Shown: positions 23,132 through 30,253 of the stretch, one piece after another | Layout of the letters: the number at the start of each line of letters is the position of its first letter | Numbering within the stretch: position 1 is the stretch's first letter | Assembly (NCBI GenBank): GCA_944323675.1 | Contig: CALUTK010000016.1 | Location: 1-37,205 of the forward strand | Length of the DNA stretch: 37,205 nucleotides | Source: Candidatus Gastranaerophilales bacterium | GTDB lineage: Bacteria > Cyanobacteriota > Vampirovibrionia > Gastranaerophilales > Gastranaerophilaceae | Direction of reading: 5' to 3' | The notes under the pieces: generated by a model | The model's input: only the letters and a program-made list of their open reading frames with translations | Told to the model about the DNA's origin: nothing | Databases searched by the model: none | Translations under genes and position numbers: made by a program

Positions 23132-23475
23132 CAGAAATAATATTCTACACTACATTTTTATAAAAAATTTTTCGAGAATATTATTGCCTTTTTACCTTAT
23201 TTATATTAAATATTTGTAACAAATCTAACCTTTACTGTTTGCTAATTTTGTTGTGATGTCTAGTGACGTCTTGTTTTAAGGGTAACAAGCGTAAATAATC
23301 TGTGATTAATTAAGGGTATTACTTACACTTTATCTTTATATTTTCATCATACCATATTTTTTAGAGTTTTTCTTAATTTAAATGTATTAATTATTAAAAT
23401 TCTATGTTTGTTTAATTAAAATAAAGGTTAATTCAATAATACGAATATAATTTTTGTAACATTACTTAACAAATA
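23132..23475. other. Intergenic region, no gene seen
   Basis: 344 bases between two leftward genes, very AT-rich. It contains a small hairpin CTTGTT-TTAAGGGT-AACAAG near 23269-23288 and GACGTC near 23264. It must hold the promoter of the HEAT gene (TAGAAT at about 23147-23152 on the minus strand is one candidate -10), but I see no convincing -35. Confidence 0.4.
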
Positions 23476-25134
23476 CTACTTACTCAAGATAGTAATAACA
23501 AACTCGCTGCCCTTTCCAACCTCACTGTTTACAATAATTTTCCCGTTATGTTTTTCAATTATTTTGGCAGAAATGGCTAAACCAAGCCCCGTGCCGATTC
23601 CTACTCCTTTTGTTGTATATCCGGCTGTGAAAATTTTATCAATTTCCTCTTCCGGAATTCCTTTTCCGGTGTCTTTTATGCTCACAGTCAAGGTTTCGCC
23701 CTCAAACTTTGTTGTTATTGTTATTGTTCCTTTTCCCTTAATAGCTTGACATGCATTGACCAAAATATTGGTAAATACTTGATTCAGCATATTCGGGTAA
23801 CAGTTTATCAGCGGAAGATTTCCGTAATTTTTTACAATTTCTATTCGGTTTTTGGTTTCGTGGCGGATTAATTCCAGCGTCAGATCAAGCTCTTTATTTA
23901 TATCAGCCTCCTGAAGCTCCGCCTCATCAAGCCTTACAAATTTTTTTAAAGAGACCACAATGTTACTTATCCGCTGAATCGCTTCACTGTCGATATGGTT
24001 GATTTCCTGCATTATATCTGAAATTTCGGCTTCTTTTATCTGCGGAATAAGTTTTGCTAATAAGCCGTTATTTGATTTTATAGAGGCTACCGGAGTATTA
24101 ATCTCATGCGCAACTCCGGCAACTAATTGCCCTAATGATGCCATTTTTTCGGAATTTATAAGCTGCAATTGGGTTTCTTTCAATTCTTTCAGAGCATTTT
24201 TCAGTTCTTTAACGGTTTGTATATTCTTTTGATAAAGCCGTGCTCGTATAATAGCGTTACCGAGCTGGAAGGATATCGCTTCCAGAATTTCAAGTTCTTC
24301 TGATAATTCACGTTTATGATAAGAAAGTAAAACTATGACTCCTATTAGCTTTTGGAGATGATATACAGGAACAACAACCCGCATTACTGACTGTTTAAAA
24401 GGTTTTGCATCAACGTATTCTTTTAGGCAGTGGACTACTGAAATTCTGTTATCGCAGATTGTATCAAAAGTTTCACTGTCAAAGGCTATCGGGATATCCT
24501 GCACGGAATTTTTTCCGCCGTACATTTCTATTATTTTGAAGTTTTTGTTTTCGGCTTCCGCATAATACGCCTTAAAAGCTCCGAACATAAGAGCAAGTTC
24601 CGTAAGCGCTGATTTTAAAATTTTTGAAATATCTACAGATTCTCTGACAATATTAGAAACCTTGTTTATGAGCGCAATTCGGATGGCTTGCGATTGCGCT
24701 TTTTGTTTAATTTTTTGTAAGTCTTCATTTTCTTCTTCTAATTTTTTGTAATCATTTTGAAGCTTTTCATATCGTTTTTGAGATTTTATCAGTTCATTTT
24801 GTGCGCTTACATCAGAGAAAAAGAAAATTGCATAATTACCTTTTTTAATTACATACATATCGTAATAGGAAATATTTTCTCTGTTATGCTGATAAGAAAC
24901 ACAGGCAAAAAAGTCCTCTTTGCAATTAAGCGCATGATAGATGGGAGAATAGTTTTCAAGGTTTTCACTTGAAAGAGGGCAGATATCAAAATTGTAGTTA
25001 TGGGAGAATTTTTTCAGAGTTGAAAAATCCGCAAACCAGCGTTTGAAAGTATAGTTTTGATAAACAACTTCACGCTTGTTATTGACGATTATGACAGCAT
25101 CCCTAAACTGATTAAATATGTCAAACTTCTTCAT
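23476..25134 (-). CDS. Cytoplasmic sensor histidine kinase (PAS-like, GAF, HisKA, HATPase)
   Basis: 552 residues. The N-terminal 1-110 is PAS-like (FRDAVIIVNNKREVVYQN ... YAIFFFSDVSAQNE). A coiled coil (about 112-150) leads to a GAF domain (about 165-300, ISKILKSALTELALMFGA ... VVVPVYHLQKLIGVIVL), a second coiled coil, then HisKA with the phospho-acceptor His343 in GQLVAGVAHEINTPVAS, and a HATPase domain (NILVNACQAIKG, DTGKGIPEEEIDKIF, GIGTGLGLAISAKII). No transmembrane segment, so it senses a cytoplasmic cue. No response regulator is adjacent. The ATG lacks a Shine-Dalgarno and has a -10 box 6 bases upstream. Confidence 0.95.
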   Translation of the reverse strand: MKKFDIFNQFRDAVIIVNNKREVVYQNYTFKRWFADFSTLKKFSHNYNFDICPLSSENLENYSPIYHALNCKEDFFACVSYQHNRENISYYDMYVIKKGNYAIFFFSDVSAQNELIKSQKRYEKLQNDYKKLEEENEDLQKIKQKAQSQAIRIALINKVSNIVRESVDISKILKSALTELALMFGAFKAYYAEAENKNFKIIEMYGGKNSVQDIPIAFDSETFDTICDNRISVVHCLKEYVDAKPFKQSVMRVVVPVYHLQKLIGVIVLLSYHKRELSEELEILEAISFQLGNAIIRARLYQKNIQTVKELKNALKELKETQLQLINSEKMASLGQLVAGVAHEINTPVASIKSNNGLLAKLIPQIKEAEISDIMQEINHIDSEAIQRISNIVVSLKKFVRLDEAELQEADINKELDLTLELIRHETKNRIEIVKNYGNLPLINCYPNMLNQVFTNILVNACQAIKGKGTITITTKFEGETLTVSIKDTGKGIPEEEIDKIFTAGYTTKGVGIGTGLGLAISAKIIEKHNGKIIVNSEVGKGSEFVITILSK

Positions 25135-25140
25135 ACATAT

Positions 25141-25169
25141 ATTATATTCTAACCGTACACCGCAGGCAA
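25141..25169 (-). promoter_or_regulatory. Histidine kinase promoter abutting the start codon
   Basis: Minus strand TTGCCT (25164-25169), 17-base spacer, perfect TATAAT (25141-25146), then 6 bases to the ATG at 25134. Best-formed leaderless promoter in the window. Confidence 0.7.
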
Positions 25170-25235
25170 TCTGTTAAACAGGAATTTTCTACTCCCGCAC
25201 CTGATGCTTGAAAATAATTTCCCTCACAGTTAACA

Positions 25236-25413
25236 AAATTTCGGGACTTATATCGCAGTTTACACTAAAAAACGCAGAAATGTCACCCCCTGAAATAAAT
25301 TCATGGCAGGCTCTGAACTTGTTTCAGGGTCTAAAAGCATAGAGATACTGAAATAAATTCAGCATGACACTTTTGTGCATCTGGTGTAAACTGCCATATA
25401 AATCCCGAAATTT
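25236..25413. mobile_element. MITE-like palindromic element with 30-bp terminal inverted repeats
   Basis: The left end AAATTTCGGGACTTATATCG (25236-25255, arm to 25265) and right arm 25384-25413 are inverted copies matching at 28 of 30 positions. The interior contains three CTGAA-x(4-5)-TTCA[GT] palindromic units: one at about 25290, CTGAACTTGTTTCAG at 25313-25327, and CTGAAATAAATTCAG near 25348. There is no coding frame. The total is 178 bases, nearly a full-length palindrome centred near 25320. It sits downstream of the GH77 gene and upstream of the kinase promoter. Whether it moved as a MITE or is a REP-like structure needs copy comparison. Confidence 0.65.
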
Positions 25414-25437
25414 CAGTCTCAAGTATCCGGTTTAACT

Positions 25438-27471
25438 TTAATCTTCTTTTTCTTTCAGAATATTTGTATACTTCTCAAGACGATTTAAGAGAGGCTGCAT
25501 TTTTGAGTGAAGGCTGCGCTTATATTGAAGGGCATCTTCATTGGCAGACTTCAAAAGTTGATTATATCTTACCGGATCAGTCTTAAAATCTTTTATTGCT
25601 TCTTTTTTGGCATTAAGATATTGAACGTATTCTCTATCCATCTGTGCTTTTACTGCAATTGTCAGAATTTCAGGAAGATTGAGAGCTGTCGGATTGTCAC
25701 TTGAGAGGTTTTTATAATATGCGTCCTCAAAATTCTTGGATAATCTAAGTTTCCAGTTAGTATCGACATTTTTGCCGCCGTAGTTATATACCTGATTAAT
25801 TCCGAAGAAATCCGGGAATGCAATCTGTATTTTTTCGGAATTCATAAACAGTTCTGCGAATTTTGCTTTGACTCTGTCCAGAGGATTCGTTGCAATTTTA
25901 CTGCAGAAGGCATCCCGCTCGCTTGCCCGTGCTTCATCCCAGTGCAGGAAACCTGCCAGATACATAGGATTCCAGGCTTCATGACTTCTTGCCCAGTCCT
26001 GTTCTTTCAAAAGTTTCAATGCAGGCTGGCTGTCATGGGATCCCAGAAGCGCCCAATTCTTTCTGGATGAACCTTCGGATCTGGCAAATTCAAGCTGTGT
26101 TATACCGGGAAGATTATGTTTCCTTTCGTAAACTTCATGGAACCATGTTCCATCATTATTTGATAAATTTTCCCAAACAGCATCATTCGGATCAAGATCA
26201 TGCTCTGCCATTGACGGAAGGATAATCTTTTCCAGAATTTTCTTATAATTACAGTTCTTATCAAAGCCTAAATGAGACAAATTATCGGCTCTGAATTTAT
26301 CAGACAATCTGCCGTTAATAATTTCGACAGTGGTTTCATCATATATATAAGGGTCAATAAGCCCCAGCGCATGGTCAATTCTTACATTATCGCAGTCCTC
26401 AAGCGCTGAATCTATTTTATTTTTCAACAATTTTCCCGCAACTCCGAGAGAGCCGTCCGCATTAAACAGCTTATCCGGATCCAGAACAGGTACATCCCAC
26501 AATTGAGGGCCTCCGTTTGTTCCGCCGTTCGGACATCCCATTTTCCAGTGCGGCAGGAATGCGTCTTTATTTATCCACTCATCACAAGGCGAAAACCCTA
26601 CAAGGAGATCACTGATATATTTAAAATTATGCTCTTTTCTGAACTTTTTGTTATCTTCTATCTGTTTATCAGCGATGAATTGTTCAAAGAAATAAACATT
26701 CAAATCCTTTTTAAATTTTGAAGTTAAATAATTATATCTGTCTATTGCTTCAGGGTTACGGTCCTTTAAATTCTTCAATAAATCTTTGTCAACAGGGTTT
26801 TCCCACAAATTAAACTTTTCTGTTCCGTAAGTTTTACTCAAAACTCTAAACAAACCCTCTTTTATCAGCCTATTTTTATTTTTTGTTTTGAATTCCTGAT
26901 ACTCTCCGTTGAGTTTTATAGCATTAGGATTCTTTTCGAGAAGTTTTTTCTGGAAATTGTCAAACGCTGCATTTAATGCTATATCGTAAGTTTCAAAACC
27001 GTCATAAAAACGGGAATATGCATAATTTTTTCCGTTTGAAGGATATTTAATTTCCAGATTATGCAGCAAACCGTTGGTCATACTGTCACTTAATATATTT
27101 GCGTATTTATCCTGCTTTAAAGCCTTTAAATCTATAAACAGTTCATTATGCGCAAAAACCGTAGACTTATATGGAGACACATCAGCTTTTGAAATCTTAC
27201 CGTTCGGCCCTAACTGATTATTATTGAATCCATGCAGCATTTCAAGCTCTAGAACATCCTCTGCCTCCTGTGAATATGGAGAGCCAACACCAAAATCCTG
27301 AGATTCCACAGGAAAACAAGAGCCGTGCATTATCATCGCAACCTCTTTTACACCGAGATAGTCATATGCCTGCTGGATTGTATCCTGACGGTATTCTTTT
27401 TTCTCATTTTCCCTGAGACGTCTCTGGAAAACAGGCGCATTATATGCGCTTGAAATATTCATGACCTTCAT
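25438..27471 (-). CDS. Divergent GH77 4-alpha-glucanotransferase-like enzyme with N-terminal motif
   Basis: 677 residues. GH77 enzymes (MalQ, amylomaltase) transfer alpha-1,4-glucan segments. Matching segments: SPYSQEAED (64-72), SPYKSTVFAHNELFIDL (99-115, the SPYSS..GNPLLIDL region), VRIDHALG (363-370) with presumed nucleophile Asp366, WENLSNN (433-439) with likely acid/base Glu434 where the family has AEDLG, and LLGSHDSQPAL (475-485) with Asp480 as transition-state stabiliser. It is longer and more divergent than standard MalQ. The N-terminus MKVMNISSAYNAPVFQRR is a copy of the window's shared motif rather than a GH77 feature. AGGAG lies 13 bases upstream. Last gene of the bamA operon, 32 bases after the FlhA-C protein. 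Confidence 0.85.
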   Translation of the reverse strand: MKVMNISSAYNAPVFQRRLRENEKKEYRQDTIQQAYDYLGVKEVAMIMHGSCFPVESQDFGVGSPYSQEAEDVLELEMLHGFNNNQLGPNGKISKADVSPYKSTVFAHNELFIDLKALKQDKYANILSDSMTNGLLHNLEIKYPSNGKNYAYSRFYDGFETYDIALNAAFDNFQKKLLEKNPNAIKLNGEYQEFKTKNKNRLIKEGLFRVLSKTYGTEKFNLWENPVDKDLLKNLKDRNPEAIDRYNYLTSKFKKDLNVYFFEQFIADKQIEDNKKFRKEHNFKYISDLLVGFSPCDEWINKDAFLPHWKMGCPNGGTNGGPQLWDVPVLDPDKLFNADGSLGVAGKLLKNKIDSALEDCDNVRIDHALGLIDPYIYDETTVEIINGRLSDKFRADNLSHLGFDKNCNYKKILEKIILPSMAEHDLDPNDAVWENLSNNDGTWFHEVYERKHNLPGITQLEFARSEGSSRKNWALLGSHDSQPALKLLKEQDWARSHEAWNPMYLAGFLHWDEARASERDAFCSKIATNPLDRVKAKFAELFMNSEKIQIAFPDFFGINQVYNYGGKNVDTNWKLRLSKNFEDAYYKNLSSDNPTALNLPEILTIAVKAQMDREYVQYLNAKKEAIKDFKTDPVRYNQLLKSANEDALQYKRSLHSKMQPLLNRLEKYTNILKEKED

Positions 27472-27503
27472 ACTATTCTTAAAACTCCTAAAAATATTTT
27501 TTG

Positions 27504-28982
27504 CTATACACTGCCGATTAATTCTACCGGATAATTACATCCCACTTCTTCTCTTGATAAAACTGTTATATCATTAATATAATTTGATAGCAAGGTAAAA
27601 AATAAATGCCTCAATTCCAACGGAACAAAAAGTATAACCGGCGAAAGTTCATACTGTTTTGCTTTCTTTTGGATTTTCCCTGCCAGCTTTTCTGCGAAAT
27701 CTCCATCTATTTTTATTATAAAGTCTTCATCTTCTTCAAAACTCGGCATAAATTCGTCAAGAGTCTTTTCCGACACCTCGAGAGCCGGAATTACACCGTC
27801 TTTATTCAAATATTTTTTACAAAATTGTCTCGCTGTTGAAATTCTTAGTTTCTTCAATAATTCCGACTTCGGACTGTCGTCCGCAAAGTCGTTAAGTTTT
27901 TCAAAAATATAAGTTATGTCTTTTACGGAAACTCTCTCCCTTATCAGGCTTGTCAAAATAAATCGTACATCCGATAATGTTAAAAAATCAGGAATTAAAT
28001 TTTCTACAAGATAGGAATTATTTTCCGATACTACATCAATGTATTTATCTATATCCGCGTAATCCAGAAGTTCATCAACATATTTTACTGCGGCAAATTC
28101 CAGAACACGCGTTATGTATTCTGTTCCGGAAAGTCCCTTTTCCCAAAAATCTTCTGTCTGGCTTCTCTCTATCCAGATAATTTTGCGGCCTGTTACTACA
28201 TCTGAATCAAGAATTGAATTCTTAGGCTTTTTATCCAGATGAATTTCATCCTCAAAATACATGACAAAATTCGGATACACAAATGCCCGCACGACTTCCG
28301 AACCGCGTACATTTATTGTAAATTCATAAGGGTTTAAGGTTTCATCATCTTTAAATAAAATTTTCGGAATTACATAACCCAGTTCATCCGTCAATTTCAA
28401 TCTTGAGCGAACTGTTGCCGAAAGCAAGGTTTCTTCTTGAATATCGCTTTCATTATCAACAAATCCCAGAAGTTCCTCACTCAGATTAACTGATAATTTC
28501 TCTTCGTGCAGTCTTGAATACATAATATCCGGGGATGTTGCTTTTGCAAGATCGGATTTTAAAACATCCAGTTCCTTTAAACCGGCGGAAATTTTGTCAT
28601 TAAGTTTTTTTCTTCCGACTGATGCAGGTGCTTCCTTTTCCAGTTCTGCTTTAATTTTATTAATTTTTGCCTGCTGGTTTTTGATTTTTAACTGAATATC
28701 CACACAATCTTCATAAGGGGTTCTGGTAGGTGACAGCATTTTCTCCATCTGGCTTTTAAAGGAGGAAATATTTATTACATCGCCATTACTCTCATCTTTG
28801 TCGGATTTTAATTCAGACATAAAAATACAGTTGTACTTGAACCCCTCATCAGTTTCGACTTCATTCATGCTGTAGAGTTCCCAGCCGTTCATAGACATTT
28901 CGTTCAAAAGGTTCTGAAGTTCCTGAATATTTTCACTAGAACAGCTCCTTATAATATACTGCATTTTATTACTTTTAAACAT
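27504..28982 (-). CDS. Soluble FlhA/FHIPEP C-terminal domain protein with DUF4177-like N-terminus
   Basis: 492 residues, no membrane segment. Residues 7-57 (MQYIIRSCSSENIQELQNLL ... NGWELYSMNE) resemble DUF4177. Residues 92-150 form a coiled coil. From about 160 to the end the protein aligns with the cytoplasmic domain of flagellar FlhA: ELGYVIPKILFKDDETLNP (200-218) against ELGIVVPKIRIRDN, YEFTINVRGSEVVRA, LVENLIPDFLTLSDVRFILT (325-344), LIRERVSVKDITYIFEKLND (346-365), VILFVPLELRH and ITVLSREEV at the C-terminus. The eight-helix membrane half and the AFGLPA segment are missing. In FlhA this domain docks export chaperones and substrates at the type III export gate. AGGGG precedes the ATG. Middle of the bamA operon. 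The homology is clear; the role is unknown. Confidence 0.9.
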   Translation of the reverse strand: MFKSNKMQYIIRSCSSENIQELQNLLNEMSMNGWELYSMNEVETDEGFKYNCIFMSELKSDKDESNGDVINISSFKSQMEKMLSPTRTPYEDCVDIQLKIKNQQAKINKIKAELEKEAPASVGRKKLNDKISAGLKELDVLKSDLAKATSPDIMYSRLHEEKLSVNLSEELLGFVDNESDIQEETLLSATVRSRLKLTDELGYVIPKILFKDDETLNPYEFTINVRGSEVVRAFVYPNFVMYFEDEIHLDKKPKNSILDSDVVTGRKIIWIERSQTEDFWEKGLSGTEYITRVLEFAAVKYVDELLDYADIDKYIDVVSENNSYLVENLIPDFLTLSDVRFILTSLIRERVSVKDITYIFEKLNDFADDSPKSELLKKLRISTARQFCKKYLNKDGVIPALEVSEKTLDEFMPSFEEDEDFIIKIDGDFAEKLAGKIQKKAKQYELSPVILFVPLELRHLFFTLLSNYINDITVLSREEVGCNYPVELIGSV

Positions 28983-28991
28983 CCTAACCCC

Positions 28992-29762
28992 TTATTTTCT
29001 ATTGTTTTCTATAAGAATTTTTAATGCCTCTATAGCAGTTTTTATGGCACTGTCGGTATCATGGACAACCGGATTATCAAATCCCAGTTTTTCTCTTTCC
29101 TGATTGGCAACTGTTAAAAATACAGAGCCTGTTTTCACTCTCAAAAAACTTGATACAACAAATAACGCCGCAGATTCCATTTCTGAAGCGAGACATCCGA
29201 GACGCTTCCACGCTTCCCATTTATTTTGAAGTTCATAATTTACAGGCATCCTTTCAGGATCATGCTGCCCGTAGAAGGAATCCTTACACTGAACAACGCC
29301 GGTATATGAATTATACCCCAGATTTTTTGCAGCCTGCGCGAGAGCATTTACAATATCAATATCAGCAACCGCAGGAAATTCAATCGGGGCATATTCTCTG
29401 CTGGTGCCCTCCATACGGATAGCGCCGGAGGCAATAACTATATCGCCTCCTTTTATATTTAAATCTATACCGCCGCAGGTTCCGACACGGATAAAGGTGT
29501 CTGCCCCGACTTTTACGAGTTCTTCCAGCGCAATAGCAGCAGAAGCGCCGCCAATACCGGTTGAGGTTACGGAAACTTTTTCACCATTCAGATACCCTGT
29601 ATATGTTGTGAATTCTCTTCTATCAGCAACCAACCGAGGTTCGTCAAAATATCCGGCAATCTTTTCGCACCGCTTCGGATCGCCAGGCAAAAGCACGTAT
29701 TTCCCGACATCACCCTCTCTTAATCCGATATGATATTGTTCACCGTTTTCAGAATAATTCAT
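28992..29762 (-). CDS. udp: Uridine phosphorylase
   Basis: 256 residues from the ATG at 29762, chosen because AAAAGGA lies 5 bases upstream; a GTG at 29777, overlapping the previous stop as TAGTG, is the alternative. Phosphorolysis of uridine to uracil and ribose-1-phosphate; cytoplasmic hexameric NP-I family. Motifs: [68 protein letters not shown] and the SEMESAALF substrate loop. Other NP-I phosphorylases share parts, but the efPAVAD and DSFYG features favour Udp. It can act after cytidine deaminase (5421-5804). Its place between skp and the FlhA-C gene is unusual. Confidence 0.9.
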   Translation of the reverse strand: MNYSENGEQYHIGLREGDVGKYVLLPGDPKRCEKIAGYFDEPRLVADRREFTTYTGYLNGEKVSVTSTGIGGASAAIALEELVKVGADTFIRVGTCGGIDLNIKGGDIVIASGAIRMEGTSREYAPIEFPAVADIDIVNALAQAAKNLGYNSYTGVVQCKDSFYGQHDPERMPVNYELQNKWEAWKRLGCLASEMESAALFVVSSFLRVKTGSVFLTVANQEREKLGFDNPVVHDTDSAIKTAIEALKILIENNRK

Positions 29763-29776
29763 TGACGTCCTTTTCA

Positions 29777-30232
29777 CTAATTAGATGATTTCAATTTCTG
29801 GATTACTAAATCAGAAATATCGACACCGCCTACGAACACTACTCTGAAATCTACAATGGCGTCAAGTTTTTGTTCAACGAGAACCTGTTTTGCAGCCGCC
29901 TGAATTTTATTATACACAAGCTCTTCTTTCTGAGATTTTAATTTCAAATAAGCATCCTGCTTTGCAGTAAATTCACGTGCGGTTGCATCTTCAAAATTCT
30001 GTTTTTTCAAAGGCGTATCAAGCGCCTTATACTGTTTTTCTTTATCAACCATATACTGCTGCAGTTCAAGAGCTTTAGCATCAATTTCTTTTACAGCCTG
30101 CTGTGCAAGAGGGTATGCCGCCTGAACTTTCTGGTAATCAATATATCCGACACCGCCTGCAATAGCCTGGCTTCCCATAGTCATAGCAAACCCGCCTAAT
30201 AAAACTAATGTTGCTAACCCTAATTTTTTCAT
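29777..30232 (-). CDS. skp: Skp/OmpH-family periplasmic chaperone
   Basis: 151 residues. Signal peptide about 1-25 ([24 protein letters not shown]). The mature protein opens with [14 protein letters not shown], the OmpH beta-strand and helix start, followed by long charged helices ([40 protein letters not shown]), and ends with the strand pair [20 protein letters not shown] and a short helix. The trimeric family holds unfolded outer-membrane proteins for the BAM complex. GGAGG lies 6 bases before ATG. It follows bamA by 21 bases, the standard bamA-skp order. Confidence 0.93.
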   Translation of the reverse strand: MKKLGLATLVLLGGFAMTMGSQAIAGGVGYIDYQKVQAAYPLAQQAVKEIDAKALELQQYMVDKEKQYKALDTPLKKQNFEDATAREFTAKQDAYLKLKSQKEELVYNKIQAAAKQVLVEQKLDAIVDFRVVFVGGVDISDLVIQKLKSSN

Positions 30233-30253
30233 ATATTACCTCCGTTATTTTTA

